A stretch of 53,353 nucleotides of DNA from Nioella halotolerans (GTDB lineage: Bacteria; Pseudomonadota; Alphaproteobacteria; Rhodobacterales; Rhodobacteraceae). Of the stretch, positions 18,218 through 27,362 are shown in pieces. Both the position numbers and the translations under genes were made by a program. The stretch spans positions 1 to 53,353 of the forward strand of contig QVQC01000050.1 in NCBI GenBank assembly GCA_003428585.1. Reading direction: 5' to 3'. A model generated the notes under the pieces. It worked only from the letters and a program-made list of their open reading frames with translations. It had not been told where the DNA came from and ran no database searches. Each line of letters begins with the position of its first letter. The first letter of the stretch is position 1.

Positions 18218-19050
18218 GCGGGCTCCTTGCTGATGGTCCGGGTGAAGGCCGCGAGGTCGGCGGCGAAGCGGTCGGGCGCCTCCAGGAACGGCGCGTGGCC
18301 GATCCCCTCGTAGGGCAGGAAGCGGCCCTTCGGCATGACCTCCGCGGCGGCTTTCCCGGTGGCGGGGGCGACCACGGTATCGGCGGTGCCGTGGATGACA
18401 AGACCGGGGCAGGACATGGCGGCGTAGGCCGGGCGCATGTCGACATCGGCGGCGAAAAGCGCGCGTCGCACATGGGCGGGGCACAGCATGTTGGCCCCCA
18501 CCATCTGGCCATAGGTCAACCGGTCAAGCGGCGCGGCGGTGCAGGCGGCGACAAAGCGGGCGGTCGCGGGCAACGCGCGGGTCAGGTCAGCGGTGTAGAG
18601 ATCGCGGTCGAGGGCGGGGCTGGCGGGGCCGGCCATCCAATCCTCGCGCGCGGCGCCGATGGCAAGGATACCGCCGGCCAGCGCCACGCCTGCAATCGCG
18701 TCATCGCCATGGGTGGCGAGGTAGGCGGCGATCACCCGGCTGCCATAGGACCAGCCGACCAGCGTGACGCGGCCAAGGTCATGCGCCGCGATCACCGTGG
18801 CCACGTCATCGCCCCAAAGCGATGTGTCGGTATAGGCTGCCGGGTCTTCGGGCTTGTCGGAGGCACCGTGCCCGCGCAAGTCCATCGCCACGATGTGGAA
18901 CCTGTCCTTCAGGCGGCCGATCAGCGGCGCCCAGCACAGCGATTGCTGCGCCCAACCATGGATCAGCAGGAGCGCGGGGTTGCCCGGGTCGCCCGCCGCG
19001 TAGGTGGCGATGCGCGTGCCATCGCGCGAGGGGATCATGAGGGCGCTCAT
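18214..19050 (-). CDS. Alpha/beta hydrolase inserted in the soe operon
   Basis: 278 residues with a full alpha/beta hydrolase set: LLLIHGWAQQS (oxyanion hole), MDLRGHGASDKP, the nucleophile elbow VGWSYGSRV, HGTADTVV (acid) and GIGHAPFLE (His). Substrate unknown. It overlaps soeA upstream and soeB downstream by ATGA junctions, so it is made with the sulfite dehydrogenase subunits. It might process a sulfur-containing or ester substrate, or help assembly; that is speculation. The start ATG 19050 is fixed by the overlap with the soeA stop. Confidence 0.88.
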   Translation of the reverse strand: MSALMIPSRDGTRIATYAAGDPGNPALLLIHGWAQQSLCWAPLIGRLKDRFHIVAMDLRGHGASDKPEDPAAYTDTSLWGDDVATVIAAHDLGRVTLVGWSYGSRVIAAYLATHGDDAIAGVALAGGILAIGAAREDWMAGPASPALDRDLYTADLTRALPATARFVAACTAAPLDRLTYGQMVGANMLCPAHVRRALFAADVDMRPAYAAMSCPGLVIHGTADTVVAPATGKAAAEVMPKGRFLPYEGIGHAPFLEAPDRFAADLAAFTRTISKEPA

Positions 19051-21884
19051 TTGCCCACCTTCCATGCGAGGTCCGGCGGCCCCTGCCCCACCGGCGACGT
19101 GATCGGCGGCCGGACCGGCTGTGCCTCGTCGGGGGGCGGGACCTTCTCGATCTTCACGCGCAGGTCGAACCATGCCGCCTGCCCGGTCACCGGGTCGGAA
19201 TTGGCCCAGCGCAGCCCGTCACCCTTGGGCGGCAGAAGCTCGTGGATCAGATGATTCAGCAGGAACCCCTTCGTCGCCTCCGGCGCGTCCTGCGACAGGG
19301 CCCATGCCCCCTTGCGCTTGCCGATGGCGTTCCACGTCCAAACCGTGTGCTCGTTCAGCGCCGCCATATGCGCGACCGGGACGACGATGCATCCATGGGC
19401 CGAGGTGACCTTGGCCCAGTCACCCTCGGCAAAGCCGTGCTGGTGCCAGAGCTTGGTCGGCAGGTAGAGCGGATTGTGCCCGTGGATCTGGCGCAGCCAC
19501 GCGTTCTGTGTGCCCCATGAATGATACATCGCCATCGGGCGCTGCGTCAGGGCGTGAACCGGGTATTCCACCGGGTCGACATGACCGTCCTCGACCGGCG
19601 GATACCAGATCGGCAGCGGGTCCATCACCTTGCCGATCTGGCCGCGCAGGTGGTCGGGCGGCTGCACGTCACCATGCCCCTCGGCGGCCAGCTGGAAGCG
19701 GCGCATCGGTTCCACGTAGAGGCTGAAGAGGTAGGGCTGCGGGCTGTCGAAAAGGCCCAGCCCCACGGCCCAGTCCTGGTAGGCCATGTTCCACGGCTTG
19801 AAATAGGCCGCCTCCTCGGGGATGTGGGTCTCGAAGAAGCCGCCGTTGGCGATATACCGGTCGAGCTGGTCCGGGTTGGGCGCTCCGCGGCCCACGTCAT
19901 CGCCATCGCCGCGAAAGCCCATCAGTGGCCCGATGCCAGGGCGGCGTTCGTGGTTGACCATGTAATCGGCGTAGTCCGTCCATTTCGGCGTGCCGTCCTC
20001 ATCCGTGAAGCCGGGCATGCCCAAACGGTTGGCCAACTCGATCAGCACCGACTGGAAACCGCGCACGTCGCGGTCCGGTTCGACCACCGGCCAGCGGATG
20101 GCGTCGGCGGCGGCGTCGGCCTCGCAGATCGGGCGATCCAGCAGGGAAATGCAATCGTGGCGTTCAAGGTAGGTGGTGTCGGGCAGAACGAGGTCGGCAT
20201 AGGCCACCATTTCCGACGAATAGGCATCCGAATAGATGATCCGCGGGATCACGTAGCGCCCGTCCTCGTGCCGGTCTGTCAGCATCTTGTCGACGCCCGA
20301 GGTGTTCATCGACGAATTCCATGCCATGTTGGCCATGTACATGAAGAGCGTGTCGATCGGGTACGGGTCGCCCGCATGGGCGTTGGAAATCACCATGTGC
20401 ATCAGGCCATGCGCCGAGAACGGGTTTTCCCACGTGAAGGCCTTGTCGATGCGCCTTGGACGGCCCTTGGCGTCAAGAAGCAGGTCCTCCGGCCCGCGCG
20501 GAAAGCCAAGGTGCGGCCCGTCAAGCGGCCGGCCGGGACGGCCATTGCCGTGCGGGGTGGGATGCGCCTCCACCGGTTTGGGGTAGGGCGGCTTGAAGCG
20601 GAAGCCGCCGGGCACCTCGACGCTGCCCAGAAGGATCTGCAGAACGTGCAGCGCGCGGCAGGTCTGGAAGCCGTTGGAATGGGCGCTGATCCCGCGCATT
20701 GCGTGAAAGCTGACCGGGCGGCCCGTCATCTTTTCGTGCCGCACGCCCCGGAAATCGGTCCAGGGCCGGTCGATCTCGATCGCCTCGTCGAAGGCGACGC
20801 GGGCCAGCTCCCCGGCGATGTGACGGATGCGTTTCGCCGGCACGCCGCAGCGTTCGGCCACGGCCTCGGGCGCGTAGTCGTCCGACAGGTAACGCTCGGC
20901 CAGAAGCTGGAAGGCGGGCTGGTGCGTGACCCCGGCCTTGCGCCATGTTCCGGCAAGGTCCGGCTGCACCGCTGGATCGTCATATGGGGCGGGCTTGCCG
21001 GTGCGCCGGTCGAGCACGAGGAACTTGCCGTCATCGTCGCGCATCAAGAGGCCGTGTTCGGGGGATTTTTCATCCCCGTTGACCAGAACCGGCGCGTTGG
21101 TGAAGCGGGTCAGGTACTCCAGGTCGATCTTGCCGGCCTTCAGAAGGCAATGAATCAGCGACAGGATGAACAGCCCGTCGGTGCCCGGCGTGATCCCCAC
21201 CCATTCATCGGCAATCGCGTTGTAACCCGACCGGATCGGGTTCACCCCGATGATCTTGGCGCCACGCTCCTTGAGCTTGCCCAGCCCCATCTTGATCGGG
21301 TTGGAATCGTGGTCCTCCGCCACGCCGAAAATCATGAAAAGCTTGGTGTGATCCCAGTCGGGCTGGCCAAATTCCCAGAACGCGCCACCCATGGTGTAGA
21401 TGCCGGCCGCCGCCATGTTGACCGAACAGAACCCGCCATGCGCGGCGTAATTGGGCGTGCCGAAGTTCTGTGCCCAGAAACCGGTGAAGCTTTGCGACTG
21501 GTCGCGCCCGGTGAAAAAGGCGAGCTTTTCCGGGGCCGTCTCGTGCAACTCGTTCAGCCAGCCGACCGCCGTTGACAGCGCCTCTTCCCATCCGATCTCT
21601 CGGAACTCCCCCGATCCGCGCGGGCCGGTGCGCAGAAGCGGCGTCTTCAACCGCGAGGGTGCGTTGACCTGCATGATCCCCGCCGAGCCCTTGGCGCAGA
21701 GAACCCCCTTGTTCACGGGGTGGTCGCGGTTGCCCTCGATATAGGCGACACGTTTCTTGCCATCTGGGCCGTCCTTCATGTGCACGTCGATGCCGCAGCG
21801 GCAGGCGCACATGTAGCAGGTGGTCTTGCGGATCTCGTCCGAGACCTTGGGCGACAGATCGAGCGCCGGTTGCGTATGGGCCAT
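19047..21884 (-). CDS. soeA: Molybdopterin oxidoreductase, SoeA-like sulfite dehydrogenase catalytic subunit
   Basis: 945 residues. An N-terminal [4Fe-4S] motif CYMCACRCG with a distal Cys in GVLCAKGSAG is followed by Mo-bisMGD domains (LAFFTGRDQSQSFTG, MIFGVAEDHDSNPIKM, GVNPIRSGYNAIADEWVG, PGTDGLFILSLIHC) and a C-terminal dinucleotide-binding domain. No Tat signal is present, as expected for the cytoplasmic SoeABC complex, which oxidises sulfite to sulfate. The assignment as SoeA rests on my memory of Roseobacter homologues and the soeB/soeC neighbours; a polysulfide or other reductase of the same family is the alternative. GAAAGGGA precedes the ATG. Confidence 0.85.
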   Translation of the reverse strand: MAHTQPALDLSPKVSDEIRKTTCYMCACRCGIDVHMKDGPDGKKRVAYIEGNRDHPVNKGVLCAKGSAGIMQVNAPSRLKTPLLRTGPRGSGEFREIGWEEALSTAVGWLNELHETAPEKLAFFTGRDQSQSFTGFWAQNFGTPNYAAHGGFCSVNMAAAGIYTMGGAFWEFGQPDWDHTKLFMIFGVAEDHDSNPIKMGLGKLKERGAKIIGVNPIRSGYNAIADEWVGITPGTDGLFILSLIHCLLKAGKIDLEYLTRFTNAPVLVNGDEKSPEHGLLMRDDDGKFLVLDRRTGKPAPYDDPAVQPDLAGTWRKAGVTHQPAFQLLAERYLSDDYAPEAVAERCGVPAKRIRHIAGELARVAFDEAIEIDRPWTDFRGVRHEKMTGRPVSFHAMRGISAHSNGFQTCRALHVLQILLGSVEVPGGFRFKPPYPKPVEAHPTPHGNGRPGRPLDGPHLGFPRGPEDLLLDAKGRPRRIDKAFTWENPFSAHGLMHMVISNAHAGDPYPIDTLFMYMANMAWNSSMNTSGVDKMLTDRHEDGRYVIPRIIYSDAYSSEMVAYADLVLPDTTYLERHDCISLLDRPICEADAAADAIRWPVVEPDRDVRGFQSVLIELANRLGMPGFTDEDGTPKWTDYADYMVNHERRPGIGPLMGFRGDGDDVGRGAPNPDQLDRYIANGGFFETHIPEEAAYFKPWNMAYQDWAVGLGLFDSPQPYLFSLYVEPMRRFQLAAEGHGDVQPPDHLRGQIGKVMDPLPIWYPPVEDGHVDPVEYPVHALTQRPMAMYHSWGTQNAWLRQIHGHNPLYLPTKLWHQHGFAEGDWAKVTSAHGCIVVPVAHMAALNEHTVWTWNAIGKRKGAWALSQDAPEATKGFLLNHLIHELLPPKGDGLRWANSDPVTGQAAWFDLRVKIEKVPPPDEAQPVRPPITSPVGQGPPDLAWKVGK

Positions 21885-22014
21885 TCGGTCCCTTTCGTGC
21901 GTTGCTGAATCGTCACGTCAGCGGAGATTTGCAAGGTCAACAAAACAAATCAATGGCTTTCCCACGACCTTCACGTGTTCGCGCGGCCGACTGCGTACCA
22001 TCTATTGACCAAAA

Positions 22015-22026
22015 CGCCCAAGGGCG
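22015..22026. promoter_or_regulatory. Palindrome in the soeA/capA divergent region
   Basis: CGCCC-AA-GGGCG lies next to a TTGACC box (22005-22010) in the 184 bp between divergent soeA and the CapA-like gene. It could be an operator. A TATAAG sequence near 22044 is a possible -10, but the spacing to TTGACC is wrong. Confidence 0.25.
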
Positions 22027-22068
22027 GTCTTCTGGACCCCTGATATAAGATAAACCCGCAGGTGTTCC

Positions 22069-23235
22069 ATGGCCCGCTTTCCCTGCTTGCTCGCGCCGCT
22101 TCTCGCGGCCGTTGCCGCCTGCGTCCCCGGGGGCAGCGATCCGGACGCCTGCCGACAGGGGGCGGTGATGGCGACGGATGGCCACCGTGCGGCGTTCCGA
22201 CCCGGCGCGGTGACCGTGGCCGCCGTCGGCGACGTGCTGATGCACCGGTTCCTGCAACAGGAGGCCGAGACGGCCGGTTACGGCGCGCTGATCGCGCCCG
22301 TCGCGCCCTACCTGCGGCGCGCCGATATCACCGTCGCCAACCTCGAAGGTCCCGCCGCGCGCGGGCTGACGGTGACCGGGCGCGAGGTGACCCTGCCGCC
22401 CGAAAGGCTCTATGACGGGCAGGCCTATACCGGCTACCCGACCTTCAACTACCACCCGGCCCTGATCACCGCGCTTGGCGAGGCCGGTGTGGACGTGCTG
22501 CAGACGGCCAACAATCACGCGATGGACCGTGGCCCGGCGGGCATTGACCGGACGCTTGCCGCGATCGAGACGGCGGGGCTGGCCCATACCGGGACGCGGG
22601 CGCGCGGCGAAGACGGCCCGTGGCACGGCGAGGTGCGGGCGGGCGGGCACAGCGTGGCCTTCCTTGCCTGTTCCTATTCCACCAACGGGCGCGCCGATCC
22701 GCACGGGCAAGTGCTGCTGTGCTATGGCGACGAGGCCGAGGTTTTGGCCACGATCCGACGCTTGCGCGCTGACCCCGCCGTGGATGCGGTGATCCTGCTG
22801 CCGCATTGGGGGCAGGAATACGCGCCCGCCCCCGATGCCAACCAGCGGCGCCTCGCCCGCGCCGCGCTGGAGGCCGGGGCGGCGGCGGTGATCGGCACCC
22901 ACCCGCATGTGCTGCAACCGCTCGAAGAGATCACGACAAGCGACGGGCGGCGCGGCATCGTCGCCTATTCGCTGGGCAATTTCATCTCCTCGCAATGGGC
23001 GCTGCCGCGACGCACGTCGGCGATCCTCTACCTCGACCTCGTGCCGGGGCCGGACGGGCTGGAAGCGCAACTACCGGTCTGGCTGCCGACGCGGGTGACG
23101 CGCTACACATCGGGCGTGGTCGCGCAGCCCGCCGAACAGGCGGTCAGCGGCGAGGCCAGCACCGCCCACGCGGCGCGCGTTCTGGGGCCGGCGGGCCGGC
23201 TGAGCGCAGCGGACCTGACCGGGCGCTGCGGCTGA
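22069..23235 (+). CDS. CapA family (PGA_cap) metallophosphatase-like lipoprotein
   Basis: 388 residues. The N-terminus has a lipoprotein signal (LLAAVAAC, Cys18). The rest is the CapA/PGA synthesis metallophosphatase fold, with GDVLMH, ITVANLEGP, TANNHAMDRG, LLPHWGQEY, IGTHPHVLQP and YSLGNFISS as metal-binding motifs in order. Relatives take part in poly-gamma-glutamate synthesis or cell-surface polymer work; no capB or capC is near, so the role here is open. The start ATG 22069 is the one that gives the lipobox. Confidence 0.88.
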   Translation: MARFPCLLAPLLAAVAACVPGGSDPDACRQGAVMATDGHRAAFRPGAVTVAAVGDVLMHRFLQQEAETAGYGALIAPVAPYLRRADITVANLEGPAARGLTVTGREVTLPPERLYDGQAYTGYPTFNYHPALITALGEAGVDVLQTANNHAMDRGPAGIDRTLAAIETAGLAHTGTRARGEDGPWHGEVRAGGHSVAFLACSYSTNGRADPHGQVLLCYGDEAEVLATIRRLRADPAVDAVILLPHWGQEYAPAPDANQRRLARAALEAGAAAVIGTHPHVLQPLEEITTSDGRRGIVAYSLGNFISSQWALPRRTSAILYLDLVPGPDGLEAQLPVWLPTRVTRYTSGVVAQPAEQAVSGEASTAHAARVLGPAGRLSAADLTGRCG

Positions 23236-23309
23236 GCGGGCGCGCGCCGCTTGCGCCCCCGCACGCGGCGTGTAACCCTGACGATCTGTTCAAGAACGGA
23301 CCGCACCCG

Positions 23310-24308
23310 ATGACCGACAGCACCGCAGAAACCGACACCGTCGCCGCGCGCCTGCCGCAAGTCAGCGCGGCGCGCAATCCGGGGCTTCCGCTCGACATGG
23401 ACTGGGTGATGGGCACACAGGCCAACACCTCCGCGATCGAGCGCCGCGCCGCCACCCTGCCCGGCCGGCGCAGCGTGAAAAAGGCGCACCAGGCGGCGTG
23501 GCTGGCGCGCGCGATTTCCTGCATCGACCTGACCACGCTGGCCGGCGACGACACGCCGGGGCGGGTCCGCAGGCTCTGCGCCAAGGCGCGGCAGCCGGTG
23601 CGCGCCGATCTTCTGGAAGGCCTTGGGTTGCCGGGCCTGACCGTGGGCGCAGTCTGCGTCTACCATGAAATGGTGCCCGTCGCGGTGGAGGCGCTGGCCG
23701 GGTCGGGCATTCCGGTCGCCGCCGTGTCCACCGGGTTTCCCGCGGGCCTGTCGCCCTATGCCCTGCGGGTGCGGGAGATCGGGGAAAGCGTGCAGGCCGG
23801 CGCCGACGAGATCGACATCGTGATTTCCCGCCGGCACGTGCTGACCGGCAACTGGCAGGCGCTCTATGACGAGATGCGGGAGTTCCGGGCGGCCTGCGGG
23901 GCGGCGCATGTGAAGGCGATCCTTGCCACCGGTGAACTGGGCACGCTGCGCAATGTCGCGCGCGCCTCGCTCGTGTGCATGATGGCGGGGGCGGATTTCA
24001 TCAAGACCTCGACCGGAAAGGAGGCGGTGAACGCCACGCTTCCGGTGTCGCTGGTCATGGTGCGGGCAATCCGGGCCTATCAACAGGCGACCGGCATCCG
24101 CGTCGGCTACAAGCCCGCGGGCGGGATTTCCAAGGCGAAGGACGCGCTGACCTACCTTGCGCTGATGAAGGAGGAACTGAGCGATCCGTGGCTAAGGCCC
24201 GAGCTGTTCCGCTTCGGCGCGTCGTCCCTGCTCGGCGATATCGAGCGGCAGCTGGAACACCACGTGACCGGCGCCTATTCCGCCAATTGGCGGCACGCGA
24301 TGGCGTGA
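23310..24308 (+). CDS. deoC: Deoxyribose-phosphate aldolase
   Basis: It splits 2-deoxyribose 5-phosphate into acetaldehyde and glyceraldehyde 3-phosphate. The 332 residues match the longer DeoC form. The Schiff-base lysine is Lys232 in FIKTSTGK, and the second active-site lysine lies in GYKPAGGIS. The early CIDLTTLAGDDTP block is also typical. I chose ATG 23310; upstream open sequence overlaps capA. The aldehyde dehydrogenase gene follows after 15 bp and could oxidise the acetaldehyde made here. Confidence 0.93.
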   Translation: MTDSTAETDTVAARLPQVSAARNPGLPLDMDWVMGTQANTSAIERRAATLPGRRSVKKAHQAAWLARAISCIDLTTLAGDDTPGRVRRLCAKARQPVRADLLEGLGLPGLTVGAVCVYHEMVPVAVEALAGSGIPVAAVSTGFPAGLSPYALRVREIGESVQAGADEIDIVISRRHVLTGNWQALYDEMREFRAACGAAHVKAILATGELGTLRNVARASLVCMMAGADFIKTSTGKEAVNATLPVSLVMVRAIRAYQQATGIRVGYKPAGGISKAKDALTYLALMKEELSDPWLRPELFRFGASSLLGDIERQLEHHVTGAYSANWRHAMA

Positions 24309-24323
24309 GCGGAGAGTGAAGCC

Positions 24324-26675
24324 ATGACAATCCCAGAGATATTCGAATCCATGGAGTACGGCCCCGCCCCCGAAAGCGATGCCGAGTCACGCGACTGGAT
24401 TGCCAAGCACGACGGCCGGTTCGGTCCGTTCATCGGCGGGGCGTTTGCCGAGCCCGGCCAGACCTTCCCAACGACAAACCCCACCACGGGCGAGGAACTG
24501 GCGCAGGTTACGCAAGGCGCCGCCGCAGATGTGGACGCCGCCGTGCAGGCCGCCGCCAAGGCTTTCCCCCGCTGGTCGAAACTGTCGGCGCACCAGCGCG
24601 CGCGCCACCTCTATGCCATTGCCCGGCTTCTCCAGAAACACAGCCGCCTCTTCGCCGTGCTGGAAACGCTCGACAACGGCAAGCCGATCCGCGAGTCCCG
24701 CGACATCGACGTGCCCCTCGCCCAGCGGCATTTCTATTACCACGCCGGGCTGGCCCAACTGCGCGACGCGGAACTGCCCGGCCAAGAGCCGCTCGGTGTC
24801 TGCGGGCAGGTGGTGCCCTGGAACTTCCCGTTGCTCATGCTGTCGTGGAAGATCGCGCCCGCGCTGGCCGCCGGCAACACGGTCGTGCTGAAACCCGCCG
24901 AATACACCTCTCTCACCGCGCTTTTGTTCGCGGACATCTGCCGCGAGGCGGGGCTGCCCAAGGGCGTCGTCAACATCGTCACCGGCGACGGGACGACGGG
25001 CGCGGCCCTGGTCGAACATCCGGGCGTCGCGAAAGTGGCCTTCACCGGCTCGACCGAGGTCGGGCGGAAAATCCGGCAGGCGACGGCGGGCAGCGGCAAG
25101 GCCCTGACGCTCGAACTGGGCGGGAAGTCCCCCTACATCGTCTTCGACGACGCCGATATCGATTCAGCGATCGAAGGGCTGGTCGATGCGATCTGGTTCA
25201 ATGCCGGGCAGGTCTGCTGCGCGGGGAGCCGCCTTCTGGTGCAGGAAAGCATCGCGGAGGATTTCCATGCCAGGCTGAAGGCCCGCATGGCCAAGCTGCG
25301 CGCCGGCGACCCATTGGACAAATGCATCGACATCGGCGCGGTGGTGGACCCGGTGCAGCACGCCCGGATCACCGAACTGGTGGCAGGCAATACCGAGGGC
25401 GAAACCCACCGCGCCCCGATCGACCTGCCCGACAGGGGCTGTTTCTACCCGCCCACGCTGATCACCGGGCTCGCCCCCTCCGACCGGCTGATGCAGGAGG
25501 AAATCTTCGGCCCGGTCCTCGTTTCCACCACCTTCCGCACGCCCGCAGAGGCGGTGGCGCTGGCCAACAACACGCGCTACGGCCTTGCCGCGACGCTGTG
25601 GACAGAGAACGTGAACCTCGCCCTCGACGTGGCGCCGAAACTGGCCGCGGGCGTGATCTGGGTCAATGCCACCAACCTCTTTGACGCGGCGGCGGGCTTT
25701 GGCGGCCTGCGCGAAAGCGGCTTCGGCCGTGAAGGCGGGTGGGAGGGCTTGCTGGCTTACCTCAAGCCATCCGACGCGGGCAAACCGGTCAAGCCTGCCA
25801 GGGTCCACGATGCGGGCGAGGCGGATTTCGAGGGGATCGACCGCACCGCGAAACTCTATATCGGCGGCAAGCAGGCCCGGCCCGATGGCGGTTATTCGCG
25901 GCCCGTGCACGGCCCGCGCGGCAAGCTTCTGGGCCATGTCGGCATCGCCAACCGCAAGGATATCCGCAACGCCGTGGAGGCCGCGCAGAAGGCCGCCGGG
26001 TGGGGCAAGACCACCGGGCATCTGCGCGCGCAGATCCTTTACTACATGGCCGAGAACCTTGCTGCGCGGGCGGCGGAATTTGCCGAGCGTCTGCGCGCGC
26101 AGACCGGGCGGAGCGCCGCGTCAGCCAAGGAGGAAGTCGAGACCGCGCTGTCGCGGCTCTTCTCCTACGCCGCCTGGGCCGACAAGTTCGACGGCGCGGC
26201 AAAATCCGTGCCGATCCGCGGCTTGGCCCTGGCGATGACCGCGCCGGTGGGCGTGATCGGCGCGGTCTGCCCGGAGGAGGCGCCGCTGCTTGGCCCGGTG
26301 TCGCTGCTCGCCCCCGCCATGGCGATGGGCAACCGGATCGTGCTGGTCGCGGGGGAAAGCGCGCCGCTGACCGCGACCGACCTCTACCAGGTGCTCGACA
26401 CGTCGGACGTGCCGGGCGGGGTGGTCAACATCCTGACCGGCCCGCATGGCGATCTGGCCAACCCGCTGGCCACCCACATGGACGTGGACGCGGTCTGGAG
26501 CTTTTCCTCCGCCGATATCTCGGGCGTGATCGAAGCGGGCAGCGCCGGGTCACTGAAGCGCACATGGGTCAATAACGGGCGCAACCCCGACTGGACCGGC
26601 CCGGCGGGCGAAGGCAAGCGGTTCCTGCGCGCGGCGACCGAAGTCAAGACGATCTGGGTTCCCTACGGGGAATGA
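24324..26675 (+). CDS. Aldehyde dehydrogenase with a second, catalytically empty ALDH-like domain
   Basis: 783 residues, much longer than a normal ALDH (about 490). Residues 1-490 form a complete enzyme: PWNFPLLMLSWKIAPALAAG, the cofactor motif FTGSTEVG, the base in LELGGKSPY and catalytic Cys298 in GQVCCAGSR. Residues about 510-780 repeat the N-terminal ALDH half (GGKQARPDGG, APVGVIGAVCPEEAPL, GGVVNILTG) but lack the cysteine block, so this half is structural. Placement directly after deoC points to acetaldehyde from deoxyribose. It overlaps the convergent tesA-like gene by 13 bp. Confidence 0.92.
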   Translation: MTIPEIFESMEYGPAPESDAESRDWIAKHDGRFGPFIGGAFAEPGQTFPTTNPTTGEELAQVTQGAAADVDAAVQAAAKAFPRWSKLSAHQRARHLYAIARLLQKHSRLFAVLETLDNGKPIRESRDIDVPLAQRHFYYHAGLAQLRDAELPGQEPLGVCGQVVPWNFPLLMLSWKIAPALAAGNTVVLKPAEYTSLTALLFADICREAGLPKGVVNIVTGDGTTGAALVEHPGVAKVAFTGSTEVGRKIRQATAGSGKALTLELGGKSPYIVFDDADIDSAIEGLVDAIWFNAGQVCCAGSRLLVQESIAEDFHARLKARMAKLRAGDPLDKCIDIGAVVDPVQHARITELVAGNTEGETHRAPIDLPDRGCFYPPTLITGLAPSDRLMQEEIFGPVLVSTTFRTPAEAVALANNTRYGLAATLWTENVNLALDVAPKLAAGVIWVNATNLFDAAAGFGGLRESGFGREGGWEGLLAYLKPSDAGKPVKPARVHDAGEADFEGIDRTAKLYIGGKQARPDGGYSRPVHGPRGKLLGHVGIANRKDIRNAVEAAQKAAGWGKTTGHLRAQILYYMAENLAARAAEFAERLRAQTGRSAASAKEEVETALSRLFSYAAWADKFDGAAKSVPIRGLALAMTAPVGVIGAVCPEEAPLLGPVSLLAPAMAMGNRIVLVAGESAPLTATDLYQVLDTSDVPGGVVNILTGPHGDLANPLATHMDVDAVWSFSSADISGVIEAGSAGSLKRTWVNNGRNPDWTGPAGEGKRFLRAATEVKTIWVPYGE

Positions 26676-27313
26676 TCACTGTCGCCGCTTTCGGCATCGA
26701 CCCGCGCCACCAACGCCTCCACCTCGGGGCCAAGCGCCTCCACGACCGCGGCGACGCCCGCGGCATTGGGGTGAATCCCGTCGCCCTGCATCAACGCGGC
26801 GGACTCCTCGGCCTGCATGATCGGCGCAAGGAAGCTCTCGACGTGCAGCGCGCCGTATTCGCCGGCCAGATCGGGGTAGATCGCGTCAAAGGCCTGCTTG
26901 TAGTCCGCGCCGTAGTTCAGCGGCGCCTGCATGCCCACAAGCAACACCTCCACCCCCTGCGCCCCGGCGGCCTGCAGGATCCCGGCAAGGTTGGCGCGCG
27001 CATCCTCCGGCGGAAGGCCGCGCAACAAGTCATTGCCGCCAAGCGCCACGATCATCGCGTCCACATCCTCTGTCAGGGTCCAGCCGACCCGCGCCAGCCC
27101 GCCGGCGGTGGTATCGCCTGACACGCCTGCATTGATCAGGCGCACCGCGTGGCCGCGATCGTCCAGCCAGCTTTGCAATTGCGGCACGAAGCCCCGATCC
27201 GCCGGCAGGCCGTAGCCCTGCGTCAGGCTGTCGCCAAGCGCGGCGATGACCACCTCCTCGGCCCATGCCGGCGCGGCACATAGTGCCAGCACAAGCATCA
27301 GCACCTTGCCCAT
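26663..27313 (-). CDS. Arylesterase / TesA-like GDSL lipase, exported
   Basis: 216 residues with a signal peptide (MGKVLMLVLALCAAPAWA) and the SGNH set: GDSLTQGYGL (nucleophile Ser), AGVSGDTTAGG, GGNDLLRG (Asn) and DGIHPN (Asp/His). This matches periplasmic thioesterase I / lysophospholipase TesA. The ATG at 27313 gives the signal peptide; the open frame upstream is antisense to the ABC gene. As in E. coli (tesA-ybbA-ybbP), the ABC ATPase is divergent and starts 49 bp away. Confidence 0.92.
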   Translation of the reverse strand: MGKVLMLVLALCAAPAWAEEVVIAALGDSLTQGYGLPADRGFVPQLQSWLDDRGHAVRLINAGVSGDTTAGGLARVGWTLTEDVDAMIVALGGNDLLRGLPPEDARANLAGILQAAGAQGVEVLLVGMQAPLNYGADYKQAFDAIYPDLAGEYGALHVESFLAPIMQAEESAALMQGDGIHPNAAGVAAVVEALGPEVEALVARVDAESGDSDHSP

Positions 27314-27362
27314 GGCCGGCCCGCGCCCATATGCAGGGGACACACGACGCCGGAGCCGCCGC

